DNA of 64,000 nucleotides from Fragum whitleyi (GCA_948146395.1 OX411543.1:70009474-70073473); one strand, 5' to 3'. Counted from the first letter of the stretch, positions 22,601 through 37,600 are shown. The notes: a model not told the origin generated them from the letters alone. Translations and numbers: made by a program.

Positions 22601-25600
22601 CTGCAGTTTTAGATTTTAACCTACTTTTATTCATTTCACACTTTTGGATGTTATTTTAGCTGGACCCATTATATTGATAATGTCATTTAAGCTGGATAGG
22701 TAAGGTTTAAGATATTTTTTATCCTGAAACTTAAGAATTTGTTTCATTTAATCCTTAAAACGATGGAATATTTGTTTGTCCTATTTGAGATGAAATTAAT
22801 CATCATTACATCTCACATAAAATTATATATTTTTATTATTCAGTGACCATGTTAAAGATTACAGAAAACAAAGTAAAGAAATCCGAGAATTGGAATATGA
22901 AATAAGAGAGGAGGAACAGAGAGCTCTTGAACACTCACAAACTAGAGGAAGGTGAGATCTTACTAAACAGAGGGCTATGGGCTATTTTACTACATATAAT
23001 TGGTACCGTATTTTTCCTAATAAACATTCCTGGGAGCTATACATAACCTGGTCAGGGAGCCTTTATTTAATATGCATTTTCTGATTGAAAAAAAAATCAT
23101 TAAAAATGATGTAGGCCCTTTTCCTTTAATTTGAGGTGAATTTCCTCTGAATCATCATTTATATAATTGTTTAGAGGAAATTCATCTCAAATTAGAGAAG
23201 AAGTCTCAAAAAGTTCCTAAAATTTAGGCATTTGAAGTTGGTTTTCCTAGTGAAAAAGTAGAGGTGCTACTATTATGGAGGGCGCTATTATTAGAGGAAA
23301 TACAGTAGTTTTATCCATTATCCTCCACTGAGTGTAGGCACCTGTAAGTGATACTCTTGTTATTTTTCTAAAGGGGATACAGCAATGGTCTCCATCAGTG
23401 CTTACATCCTTCTGTCAATTTGTCACCAACTTTGTCCAAAGCATATCTCTTTAATTAGTCCCCTACCGGTGTTCACACCGGAGGGGACTATAGGTTTGCC
23501 CTCCGTCTGTCCGTCTGTCCGCTCAAATCTGGATCCCGCGATAACTTAAGAACTAAGCAAGCGTTTTTGATGAAAGTTGGTATATGACTAGATGGCAATG
23601 TGTAGATTATGCACATCATTTTATTTTTGTTTTTCGACTTAAATTGAGGTTTCTATGGTTTCAGAAATAGTGAAAATATGGCCAAAAATGGGATCCTGCA
23701 ATAAGATAATAACTAAGCAAGCTAGTTTGATGAGACTTGGTATATGACTATATGGCAATGTGTAGATTATGCACATCATTTTATTTTTGTTTTTAGACTA
23801 AAATTGTTGTTGCTATGGTTACGGAAATAGTGAAAATATGGCAAAAAATGGATCCTGCAATAACTTAATAACTAAGCAAGCTAACTTGTTGATACTATTT
23901 CTTGCATCTGTCTATTGCTTCCATGAATTGTATAGTGGGCACAGCAGAGACAACAACTCATGTAAGTCTTGTTTAACCCTTTAACAAGACCTGGTTTTGA
24001 CGTCCCTGATAGAATTGGCGTGGGAAAACATTGAGACAAACAAAGCCGGTAGGGGACTTATGCCCATGTCCAACATGGCTCTTGTTATAAATGATTTCAA
24101 CTTAAAGTAGATAGATCTCACTAAGAAGAAATGCAGTACACAAGAACAATAACTCTTGCTTGATTACTTTATGAGTAAGTGCCCAGTTTTATCCAGAGCT
24201 TATCTCCTTTGATTTTAAATGCTATTGACTTGAAACTTCATAGGTGAATAGATTTGATTGGCAAAAGTGCTGAGCATAAGAGCCTCAATAGTTGGTTGCA
24301 TGATTATTTAGTTATTGCCGTTTTCTATTAAATATTAAGATAGGAGCAGAATTTACTTGCAACAAGCTATTACTCCTTTTTCCACATTATTTCATACAAA
24401 TTGTCATCTGGAATATCTGTCTATTTAGAGTAGTCTAAAATTTGAAAATTAGAAAGGGTTAAAAAAGAAAGATGTACATATTATGTAGATTAAGGTAGTG
24501 GACCTGTAATAGTTCTGCAACATATTGGATATCATGATCTTTAAAACAATTTTAATCAAGGTTTCTTAATGAAAATTATTAAGAAACCTCAGTTAACACT
24601 GTTAAAGTTCATGACTTCCAAAACATTGTGGAACTATTTAGGGTCCACTAGTTTAAGATCAGTCTGCATATATTTGTCATCGGTCTGCTTTGACTGCTGG
24701 ATATTTTTCTTCACAGTCCAACAAAGAAACACGGAAGACTTGATAATTTAGATCCAAACTTTGACCCCAGAACCATCAAGAGGGCTCAACGTGTGCAGTA
24801 TGTGAGAGATATGTGGAAACAACTGGACGACTTTGAGAGGACAGAGGCTGCTGAGCGGGAAATAATAGAATCAATTGTGGAACGAACAATAAATAAATAT
24901 AAAATAGACGCTGGGGAAATACCTGTGAAAGTGCCAGACATGTTGCTCAGGGAATGTGGAGAAGAAATCAGGCGGGTAGGTTGTTAATGGACTACTTTTG
25001 GCTGTTTTCAGAAAAATACACTAAGTAAAGTCATCAACTTGGCGTCTATTGTGTAAGAATTTACAATTTAAGAGGTGTTGGTGTAACAGACTTTAACTTT
25101 GGTCATATCTCTCTTACTATTGAATATATCTTCATGCACTTTGGTATGTGTGTTCACTAGCAAAAACTGAACATATTTACTGACAATAAATCAAAGCATG
25201 TATTTCTGGATAAGGCTGAAATTTGGAAGTGATTAACATCAAAACTGATTTAGTTCCAGGGGTTGGTAAGATTTTGAAAACCTATTGAAAATTCCTCTGA
25301 AAAATGTTTTAAGTCATTGAAAGTCCTGTTATTAGTCCCCCACCGGTTACCGGTTGGGGAACTATAGGTTTGCTCGATTCCGTCCGTCCGTCTGTCCGTC
25401 ACATTTTTCTCCGGGCAATATCTTCTAAACCATATGTGCTAGCAACTTCAAACTTGGTACCCTAATAGATCTCATTGAGGAGAAGTGTCATGTTCAAGAA
25501 CCGTTACTCTGCCACACCCACTTTTTGAGTTATTGCCCTTTGTTGCTTTGACCTTACATTCTTGTCCGGAACAATCTCCTAAACTATGTGTGCTAGCAAC

Positions 25601-28600
25601 TTCAAACTTTGTACACTTAGAGATCTCATTGAGGAGTAGTGTCATGTTCAAGATCCATAACTCTGCCACACCCACTTTTTGAGTTATTGCCCTTTGTTGT
25701 TTTAAGCCCTTCATTCTTGTCCGGATCATATCTCCTAAACTATAAGTGCCTGCAACTTCAAGCTTGGTACACTTATAGATCTCTTGAGGACAAGTGTCAT
25801 GTACAAGAATCATTCTTCTCTGCCCACTGTTATCGAGGACAAGTGTCATGTACAAGAACTGTTACTCTGCCATGTCCACTTTTTGAGTTATTGCCCTTTG
25901 TTGTTTTTAGTCTTACATTCTTGTCCGGATCATATCTCCTAAACTATAAGTGCTAGCAACTTCAAACTTGGTACATGTATTGATCTCATTGAGGACAAGT
26001 GTCATGTACAAGAACAGCTACTCTGCCACACCCACTTTTTGAGTTATTGCCCTTTGTTGTTTTTTATCCTGACATTTTTGTCCGGAACATATCTTCTAAA
26101 CCATAAGTGCTAGAAACTTCAAACTTGCTACACTTATAGATATCATTGAGGACAAGTGTCATGTACAAGAATTGTCACTCTGCCATGTCCACTTTTTGAG
26201 TTATTGCCTTTTGTTGTTTCTATCCTTACATTTTTGTCCCGTACTTATCTCCTCAACCATAAGCCCTAGCAACTTCAAACTTTGTACACTGGTAGATCTC
26301 ATTGAGAAGAAGTGTAATGCACAAGAACTGTTACTCTGCCACATCCACTATTTTAGTTATTGTCCGTTGTTGTTTTTTATCCTGACATTTTTGTCCGGAC
26401 CATTTCTCTTAGTACACTTATAGATCTCATGGAGGACAAGTGGCATGTACAAGAATCATTCTTCTCTGCCCACTTTTGGAGTTTTTGCCATTGGTTGTTT
26501 TTACTCTTATATTTTTGTTTGGGACATTTTGTTCAAAACCTAATGTGCTAGCAACTTCAAATTTTGTATACAGTTATAGATCTAGTAAGTAGGAGATATA
26601 TTATAAGAAAGGATTTTTTGTTATCCGGTGGGGGACTCCTGTATTGCATCGCAATACGACATGCACTTGTTTCTGATGTAATACATATACTAAGATCTTT
26701 CTGTTGATGCAGCAGTCAAGGTTGTCTGACAAGGTCAAGGTCAAAATAATTTCTCATTTACAAAATAAGCTGTTGGTAGGGGCATTTTTGTTGAGCCAAG
26801 ATATGAATGTAAAAGATTGTTTCAAACAGCTTAAAACACCATACAAATTAATCAAGTTAGAATGCCAAGAGATTTGATTTTCTAGATGCTGATTGTGTAA
26901 CATTTTCATCTATTTCATTTATTGTCCATCTTGTTCATGCAACCATGTCTATTAAGTGACTATTTTGATTAAGCCACCACTTTCAAAATCAACCTCTTCA
27001 AATCAAATGTTTTCCGTTTGCAAAACAACACAAAAAATCAGAGGCTATTTATTTGATTGCAGATTGCAATGACACTGATCAGACTTTGCTGATATTGTAG
27101 GATATGTCCCTGAAATTCTGTTTTACATTTTGTCTTCAGAGAAATGTATCCAACACGTACCAAGGTGGCCGATTAAATCTAGAGAGTGTACTACAGTTAT
27201 GGAACCTATGTCTGAACCTTTATCTGGAAAAATTTAAAGAAGGTAATCAAGAGGGAGGGGGGGGAGTATTTGAACTACCATGTGCAATTTTTTAGCTCGA
27301 CTATTCGAAGAATAGGGGGGCTATTCCAGTCACCCGGGCGTCGGCGTCAGCGTCGGCGTAATGTTTTGGTTAAGTTTTTACGTGCAAGTGTTTAAAATCT
27401 CTGTTTCTATTAAAGCTATTGCTTTGAAACTCTACACATGCTTCTGTTACCATGATATCACCCTCTTGACAAAGATTTATTACTCTGATATTGAATTTAG
27501 TGGAATTTTAACCTTTTGCAGACTCAGAAATTCTTGGTTAAGTTTTTACATGCAAATGTTGTACATCAGTTATAGCTCTATTTCTACATAGGCTTTTGCT
27601 TTCAAATTTTGCACATGCTTCAATGTTCATAACAACAGCCTCTTAATAAAGATTCAATTCTCTGGTATAGAATTTAGTGGATTTATAATTGTTTATGGAC
27701 TTAGAAATTCTTGGTTAAGTTTTTACGTGCAAATGTTGTATTTGTGTAATATCTCTATTTCTACTACAGCTGTTGCTTGGAAACTTTACACATGCTTCTT
27801 TGACCATAATCTTAGCCCACAGAAAAAGATTCATTACTCTGATATTTAATTCAGTGGAATTTTAACCCTTTTTGGCCTTAGAAAATCTTGGTTAAGTTTT
27901 TACGTGCAAATGTTTTATGTTAGTTGTATATCTGTTCCTACTAAAGCTCTTGCTTTGAAACTCTGCACATGCTTCTGTGACCATAATATCGGCCTCTAGA
28001 CAAAGATTCTTCTCTCTTGACTTTCATTTTATTGAATTTCCTATGTCGATATTGATTTGCTGTTACTATCCAGCACTAGGAATAGTCGAGCTTCGCTGTC
28101 CTCCGACAGCTCTTGTTTCACTTAGGGCTTGTTTTGTAGTGCACAAGTTAATTTTGCTTGGACATATACATTTACTTAAGTGAATTTCCAAATAATGAAA
28201 ATAAAGCAATTTTAGAGACACTTTTATAACCCTACAGTAATGCTTTTACCTTGGCAAATTACATGGACCAAATTTAACAGGGCTTGGGACCAGTTTTACT
28301 GCGCAGTAAATCCACTTCATCTCCTGTTTTATTTCATTGGACCCCACCCATAGCATTATAATGGAGTTGCAGTGTATTAGGAAAAGATCTTTCTGCTTAT
28401 ACTAATATCTCCAAGGTTATCTGTAATCATTCAAGAATAATACTCTTAGTCAGGTGTATTTAAAGAGACTTAGTGTTGAAATGTAGCTATTGCACTACTG
28501 ACTTCCATATTTATGTTTCATAACTACTGTCTCTAAATAATGGCAGATGTGGGGGCTTATGTGTTAAACAAAATTGTAAGAAATATATTCAAATGTGTCA

Positions 28601-31600
28601 AAATTAGATGTAATTGATGAATTTCAGAAAGATGAAAAGCATTCAGGAGTGAGAGAAGATATTGCTTGTCCCAATTAATATCTCTTTTCGCCCATGTTTT
28701 ACCTTACTTATAAGCTTTATCACAACAGAGATAAGGTCGAGGGGCAAGGTATGAATATGAAAAAAATGATATGAAAAATTTGGCATATATCTATGAAATA
28801 TTGGAAAAATGAGTCTTTACCCTTGTCATGCTGAACTCTGAATATTCCAGGTTTGTCAGGAGTTAAAGACCAAGATCAGTCTGCACATATGTGCAGTATG
28901 ATCTTAGTCTTTACCTCCTTATTTTCCTGTTTAAAGCTTGAAAAAAATGTATTTTCATACTAAAAACTGACTCCAACATTAGAGCATCCAGTCTTGTAAA
29001 CACTTGACACAGCAGATGAAATTTGACAAGGTTCTTACTAAGCATCACAAGTGTTAAGTGATTCATTCTGTTTTATGTTGTTGCACATTTTAGGGATTAG
29101 AAAAGAAAGGGATTAAAGGGAATACATATCTGTACAATCAGAATTTTCAGTAGGGGACCTAATACATCTTAAATACAGCTTATCAAATTAAAAACTAATC
29201 ATTGATTGGGGATAAAAGCTATACATGTACTTATATGCTCCAGTATTGATAAGATCTTGGGGAAATTGTTTTACTTTGTCTGTCCATCTATTGATCTATT
29301 TGTCTATCTCTCTGCCAAACTTAACAAAAAAAACTGAACATGGTCAATTTCTTAGAGACTATTCAAAATTCAATGCTCTTATTTGGCACAATGATAAATA
29401 TTATCTATACATGTCTAAGGCCAAGGTCATCTGTAAAGGTCAAAAGTTTGCTGTTTCCGGTAAATTTGTATTTTACCAACTCATCTTGTTCTTTATTTCA
29501 GTTGGTATGCCAAAGTTTGATGAAGATGTAAAGAAGTTGACCTCTCAGGTTCATGTTCAACACAATTACTTACAGAATGCTAAAACTTTGAGGTAAGTAT
29601 TTTAAAATTATGTTTATTGTCCTTCTAGCAGATCAGGTTCACTAGAACCCTACAGGTAATACTGTAACCTTATGTTCCATCCCCAGGAATAGAGGTCCTT
29701 CGTGACTCAGTGGTTTGTGCAGAACACTTGTGATCTGGGAGAAATCAAAGGTCATTGGTTCAACAGGGTTTGACACTAACTACTGTAAGCCACAAGCCTA
29801 AAGGACCTGTTAGCCCCGAATATTACAGGTCGTTCCTTATATCAACAGGTTCTGCATGGAAACCGTGTTTGATTTTTAGCAATTTAACGGATAAACTGCA
29901 AGGAAAACATTTTTAGAAAAGAAGAAATTGCTTTTAACAGGCAATTTTTTCTTTTTCTACAAAGTTTGCCATTTGGTAATGCAAATTTTAGTATTGGAAA
30001 ATCAATTATTTCTCAAAGCTTGACAGATTTGGAATTCTTACTACTTCCATTAACTTTATCCCTGAAGGACCTGCAGCTTAGTAACATCTACCAGTCCTCC
30101 CTAAAATCCACAGGCCCAATGAGTGGTGTTAGTGTCAATCCCTGTTCAAATCCCAGCTGTGTCATTGATCAGGTGGGTATATCCTTGGGCAAAGAACCCC
30201 AGCCTAGTACTGGTGATACCCAGTGAATGAATGTAGGGAACTTCATCGTGTTATGACCAGAGCTACTGATAGAGGGGGTAAAATGAACTTCAGAATGAAA
30301 AACTTCTATAATTATCACACAAATCCTATATTTTGGGTACTCATTGGAATTGTCTCAAGAAGACCATTCTAATCAATACCCACAACATGAAATTTCATTG
30401 AGAAAAAACAATTATGTTATGACTGTTAAAAGTGGCACAATGTGAGCACAAATTCAAATTAAGTCATCTCTCACAATATTGTTGTTTACCTTGTTTGCAT
30501 TGTGTAAAAGTATTTGAGGATAACTCTGCTGTTACCTGAATCAGGAAATATTCTTTAAATACTAAAAAAACCATTTTGAACTCTTTCCCACACAACCTTC
30601 TTCAAAACTTTTTATTCCAAGTATTGACAGATAGAGGCATATTGTTTTATCGGTGTCTGTTTGTCCGTCATATTGTCTTCAAAGTATAACTCCTACATTT
30701 ACAAATGGATTTCAGAATGATATCGCACAATTGTTCCCCACAATATGAGGATGAACTATTTTAAATTTTATGCTCCCTAAACATTTTCGGGAAGTATATA
30801 GTCACCAGCTTATGGGCCCATTCTTTTGACTGTTTTCCATCCCATGTCATATCTAAGGAACCCCTGGGCTTAATTGGATGAAACTTCATATAAATTCTTC
30901 CTAGGAAATTTGCAAGACACCTTTTTTTTTGATTTTCTCAATTCAAGGCTGTGTCATGGAAAAAGGGGCATTAATGTTAGAACTAATTTTTTGCCAATTT
31001 CTCCTAGTCAGATTGTCAAAATGTTATGAAATTTCATACTCGAGAAGCAAATCAGATCCTCTTGACCTTAAACTATCCAAAATTTATGTTTAAAAAAAGT
31101 GTCTTGGGAAAAGGGGCCTTAATGTTTTTAGCTTTGAGTAAGCTCTCTTTTTGGCATTCAAAAAAATATACTGGCCATAACTTTTGATTGGTATCCGATT
31201 AAGTCTTCATATTTCACATGTGCATTGCTTGACAAACCCCTTTTGTTGGTACTAAGTTCAAGGTCATGTGTCAAGGTCAGAATTTAGAAAATTAAAAACT
31301 TTAAAATTGGCCTTAATTTTGCAATGGTAAGTGACATAGCCTTCATATTTCAAATGTTTATTACATGTGATAAGACCTTTTATTAGAAAAATAAGGCAAG
31401 GGTCTCGCCCAATGTCAAGTTAGAAAAATAAGGCAAGGATCTCGCCCAATGTCAAGGTCAAATTATCAAGGTTTCCATAAAAAAAATTTAAAGTTGGCCA
31501 TAACTTTTAATTGGAATGAGCTATAGAGTCAACTTATTTCAGACCTGGACGGGTTCCCCGCTTTGCAGGTATAACTTGAACTGTTTTGTCATTCTGAAGG

Positions 31601-34600
31601 CAGGGCTGGTCTCCAGCTGAAAAAAACAACAAAAACAGGATCCATCCGGGTCCGAAGCAAGTTGGTCCAGGGTCTTCATATTTCACATGTGCTTTGCTTG
31701 TGATAAGACCTTTCTGTTGGTGCCAAGGTCATCTGTCCAGGTCAAATTGTTAAGGTCAATAATTTCCATTATAAATCTCTGACTATCAAACCGTATGGAT
31801 TGGTCTAAAGCTACAGTGATTTCTATAATAGTAAATAATTTTATTCTAGTAAAATTACAATTTTTCTGCTGGAAAAAATCATTCTTTAAACACTGCTGAA
31901 AGTGAAGATCAATATCATCTGTACAACCGTTCATAAGATAATCCGTAAGGAATTTTTTGCTCAAGTAATATATATAGATGATAATCATTTGTTATCATGT
32001 AAGATTGATTTATATTTCATTTAGAGAACAACAAAAGCTATATTTTCATGAAAAGTGAAAATATTTTGTTTTTCATGAAATTAAATATTCAATCTCACTA
32101 GAAAAACAAACGGTTAAATTATTTCTTGTAAGCAAAAATGAGACAAAATGTGAAAACTTTGAGACAAATTTTCTGAAAGTCACTCATTTTCATGTGATTG
32201 CTTCGTAAAAGCATAATTTCATTTGTTTATTTCTATGCTCTGGTCAGATTATGCCAAAAAAAATTAAGATTAAAATGAAGAAAAGCACTTGAAAATTCAC
32301 TGGTTTGGCGTAGAGTTTATCAAGCAATTATTTTAGTTTATCCACCAAAAAACATTAAAGAAAATGTTTAATTTGCCTTAGCATGAGCTACTGTTATATT
32401 AATTTACTAGTGACAACACAGGTTGGAAATGTCAAATACACATGTCTTTTAAAAGGCGCTTTATGTGATATCTTTACATATCTCCCAGTAATCGGTCCTA
32501 AACTTTTTCTCTACAACCCTGGGAACCCTTCAGTTTATGCTATTATAACCTACATACATAAGATGTCAAGCATATTTAATTATCAAGCACTTTTCCGGAG
32601 AGTATAATCTGTCACTGACAGCTCTTGTTGTTTTTTTTTGTACTCAAAAGGGAAAGCTCAAACTGAAAGTCAAGGTCAAATTTATGTTGCGAGCACTACT
32701 TCTACATTTATCATTGAATTTTAAAATAATTTTGCACAAATGCCCCCTTAAGGTGCAGAAGTGCCTTTAAAACTAGTTATCGTTGTAGGTCAAGAGTCAA
32801 GATCACATTTCAAGGTCAGATGTTAGCAGGCTTGATAAGTGTTGTTCCTGTAATGTTATGGTGGTACTGGTACAAGAAATACCAGAAGTCTATTGTTAGG
32901 TGCTCCAGCTGCCACAATATGACTGAAAGATTGTTAAATGCAGCCTAACACCCAATTCAAACATAGAAATAATATTGGCTTCAAGATCCTTCCCATTTAT
33001 ATGCAGTTGCTTATGACAAGGTCAATTTTAGCTGTCCATTGTGAACTTTGAATTAGAAAATGTGCTTTAAGATGATTGACTATGTGGCAATTGTTTAAAT
33101 TTATCTCATTGTAGGAATCAGATGTCAGAAAAGGTCCCAGTTTTAAAGGGGTCCATTGAAAAGTTGCGTGAACGCCTTGACATTGTCATGTTTAAAGATG
33201 AATCTCCAAGTTCCATAAGAACCACAGTAAGTGATCAGAATAGATCAGACTGTATTGTAACTTGTCAACATTCTGGTTTAACATCTCTTGTTAATAATAC
33301 TGGTGTATCATCAAACTATAAGAATTCTAGTCATGGACATGAGGTTGGTAAATCAAATGAAAACAGTTGTGACACTGGAACTGGTGTGAATCCCATCTTC
33401 ACCAGGCCTGGTGTTCAATCTAGTATTGTATCTTCTGGCTTAAAATCTAGAGTTGATGGTACTCATAAAGATGGCATAGAAGCTTCTTCAAATGAAAGTA
33501 AAAGTCTTCCTGATAGAAATTATATAATCAAAGTCAATGCATTAAAGACAAAAGATACTAAGTCTAGACTTAAGCCTATCATGCCTCAATCTGGGCATAC
33601 AAACAGTATAAATAAAACGAAAAATACAGCATTGAAACATTCTACCACTGATGTGACTTTCCCTGCATCTGCAAATTTTACTAAAAAATCTAAACAAAAT
33701 TGTTACTCTAAAACTGAAAAATTCTCCAATAAAATTGTAAATACAAGCAATAAAACATCTGTAGGTTTTGAGAGGCAACATTCTAAGCAAACAGTCACAG
33801 AATCAGCACTTTCTCAGGCAAATATAACAGAAAATGATATCAGAACAGGGAACAATATTTCATTAAGACAGAAATCACCAATACCAAAATATTCATGCAA
33901 TACAAAATCAAAGTCTAATTTAGATGTAGGAAATCTGATGATAGAAATACCAATGAATAAGTATCTCAATGAATTTCTGCTTGAACAAGATAGTGCAGAA
34001 GATCAGCTAGAACATGTTATAAATGAGTTAGATACAAATTGTTATGAGTGTGGACCAGTATGCATGTGTGGGAAAACCTGTATTGGTATGAGAAGTGGCA
34101 TAACAGATACGCCTTTAGTACACCATGATAAAGACACTTCTTTACTAGATAATGATAGGACAAATGTAGATGATTTTGAAGCTGAATTGAGATCTGTAAA
34201 TCTGCATCCAGATAGTGCTGACAACACAGATCCAGTAATGGACAATGAAGTTATCATGATTGATGATACACTACAAGAAGATAACACATCATCTGGATTT
34301 ATTGTGAACAAAGGTGCTGATATTGCTACAGATCAAGACCTTGACAGGTTTAAAGGTTTTGACAATTCTATACTCTCAGTGAGCTCCGGTTATCAATCTA
34401 AACAGTCAAACACTCCCCAGAGCATTACCACCATTCCAATATTTGGTCGTGTAAACAGAGAGGAGGAAGATTCTATCTTGATTATAACTTCTCCAGTAAA
34501 TATACATACATCAAATAGAAGAGATGATAAGGAACTTGGCAATGATTCAAAGTTACATAATGAAACTGTGTTCAGTGAGACAGGACCATCCGTTAAACAC

Positions 34601-37600
34601 TTGCAAGACAGGGAAAATATTTTTTCTCAAATAACAGAATCAAGCAGTCATAAGCTTAAAGACATGTTCTGTCCTGAAAATACCACTAGTTCTTCAACGC
34701 CATCAGACCATGTGGTGGACAAATGGTGTAAATTCTCTCCCCTGAAAGACATGTCTATGATAGAAGTTGATGCTTATGATCTGGATAAGACAGCAAGCTC
34801 AATACATGAAGTTTCAGTGTCCAATCAAGCCATTAAATCCAGGAAAGCTACTAGTCCAAAATCTTACCAGTATATCAAAGATATGTCAGCAGAAGATGCT
34901 GAAGAATTACAAGGAACAAATGATTATGCTGATGAAAGGAATAAAATACCAAATAATAAAGATGTATACACAGAATTAAGTGGGTTTGACCATGATGATG
35001 GTATTATCACAATAGGCTGTGCGTCAATTACAGGTGGAAGTCCTGCTGAAGATGGGCTATTAAAGCGGAGCTTCTTGGATGCAAACCAAAAGTTTGCGCA
35101 GGATTTAAAAGAAAGATCTCAAAAGCAAACACTGGTTGAACCAGAGCATGTCATTTATCAAACTTTTAACCACACAAGTGTGGCTTTAAATCTTCAAAAT
35201 CATGTTGAAAGATCAAAGGTGAATCAAACAAGCTCAACATATTTAAGTGATTACACTGCACAGCCAATTGAAAAATTAAGCCATCAAAAGAACAAAAAGC
35301 TAGCAATGGGGCATCTAATAGAATCTTCTAATTGTGGCAAAGAGGATAACATATGGCAGAAACTGAAGCAAAAAGATGAAAAGAAAAAAGCTAGGATAAG
35401 TATGAGCTCTTATAGAGATGATAGAGAAGTTAGCAATGAGATCGATGATAAACAAGGTACAGAAAATATTGTCTCTGCCAAACAGTCTGTGTTTGGTCCA
35501 GAAGGCATAAAGAAGGGGAGGCCTGAGGAAAGTCCAAGATTGATGAAAAAAGTAAGATTTAATTGCTATTGATAATTACATCATTCTAAATAAGCATGAA
35601 CTTGTGCTGAGCTATCTTTTAGTTGCTTATTTTTCTTAATCTTGATAAGTATTGAATTGAAATTGGAACCAGCAATAATATAAAACTTTTACCACAAAAT
35701 ATGTCAAAAGAATATTTGAAGTACTGATGCTAACAAAACCTACAGATCTTTTATTTCCTTACATGTTGATCTCAGAATGGAAAAAAATATAACTTTGAAC
35801 TGGTTGAATTTCACCAAATCGTCTAAAAAGATTTATTAAATGCCAAAAGAATTTTGTTAGAACATTACTTGAATATTGAGAAATATGTGTGCTATCAACT
35901 TGATATTTAAGTTTCTTTTCAACATGTAACTTTTTTTCTTTGATTCTACTGCTTGTGCAAAATCTGTTATGATATGGCAGAGGAATGTTGAAAGTAATGT
36001 TAAACTCCACCAATTGTGTTCATGGCTGTTTTATCAATCATTTTGTCCATGATTTATTTACTATTATCATTCTGATGTCAATCTTAATGATTGCATGTAT
36101 CAATTTTTACAACAACGATGAGCAAAACATGTTCATGTGGAGCCTTTGTGATCCTTAAATGTCTGGGGCCTTTCGTTTAATCTCTAGTATGCATGTTCAG
36201 GGATTATTCTGGGATGGACCAAACTAATTTTTGGGTTAATCTACATTTGTATTTGTTTTAGGCTAAATCTGATTACAGTTTTGGATGGGCTTCATATATA
36301 ACCTGCTTATTTTAATACAGGATAGGTATTGAGGATTGTTGGGCCCACCACATTTCCTAATGGCCCTCAATTTTGCATATCACTGGCTCAGCGCGAAACA
36401 GCTGTAACTGCCTATATACATATAGGCAGTTACAACTGTTTCACGCTGAGCCATCGATATGGCCCCATCAAAATCTAAGATTCATATGTAAAAGAGTGGG
36501 ACTTGGGCCAATGGCCCATCCTGAAATTGGTCAAGAAATATTCTTGATGATCATCAGCTCTGTGTTTATATTTTAACCTTTTCCCTACTGAATTTAAATC
36601 TTAATTTCAACAAATTACAAATCTTTGCACCATTACACCCAGTCTGGCACCAGTTTTCCCCACAATAATTTAGTGAAAATCAGGCTGAGGTCTGACTTTA
36701 CAACTGAGTAGGCTGATATCATTTACATTGACTGCCAGTTTGTGTGTATTAAAGGAAAATTACAAAAGCAGGATTAAAAAGGTCATAGGTCACAGTTTCA
36801 AAATTTCCATTTATTGTATGAGCCTGTGCATGAGATTTCAAACAATTTCAAATATGCGCAAGGCAAAGACTCTGACCAGCCTGTGTATCCGCACAGACTG
36901 ACTAGAGTCTTCATTGTGCACTTAGTAAACAGATAAGCTTATAAAATATCAGTAGATCATTGGGTAACTTAATATTTGAATTTTGTGGCTGTCTGCACCT
37001 CTCAATGTTTGCACATCACGAACAGTACAAATTGTTGGAAATGTCACGCACATGCTCTTATATAATTAAGAAAAAATTTATAGCTAAACCTCAGGTGAGT
37101 GTCCCTTGCCCAAAAGTCGTTGTTGTTATCTTGTAATGTTTTTAGTCAAACATGAATAGAAATAAATGTTAAGATAATTGAGCTTGCATGTGACACACCA
37201 AATACATTCACATGTGCAGCACAATGTAAGGGATCTGATCAGCCTGTGCATCTGGACAATCTGGCCTGAGTCTTCACATTTCACTCCATAGTTAGCTACT
37301 ATTTCTTTAATTCAAATAGCAAATACTTGAGCACTATGTGGATTTCCGGTTTGCTTAAACCTTATCATGCTGAATTTAAATTTCGTTCAGAATAAATTAT
37401 CCATTTCGAGACTTTTCAGTTGGTGTGGCTCCAGTTTTTAGCTCCACTGGCTGAAAGCCACTGGGGCTATTGTCATGGCGTTGTGTCCGTCGTGCGTCCG
37501 TCCGTCCGTGCGTGCGTGCGTGCGTCCGTCCGGTCGTAAACTTTTCTTTAAAAATCTTCTCCTCAGAAACTACTGGATGGATTTCAACCAAACTTCACAG

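Noticed and set aside
25472..26551. Several ORFs of 60-127 codons on both strands
   Set aside because: They are translations of tandem units inside the Helentron-like element and recur in the non-coding sister copy at 41297-42602.
29225..29501. Upstream in-frame extension of exon 9
   Set aside because: It is the body of a degraded mobile element ending in CATCTTGTT, with a proper acceptor directly before the exon.
33542..34311. Antisense ORFs of 82-89 aa opposite exon 10
   Set aside because: They are shadows of the large sense coding exon, with no independent signals.
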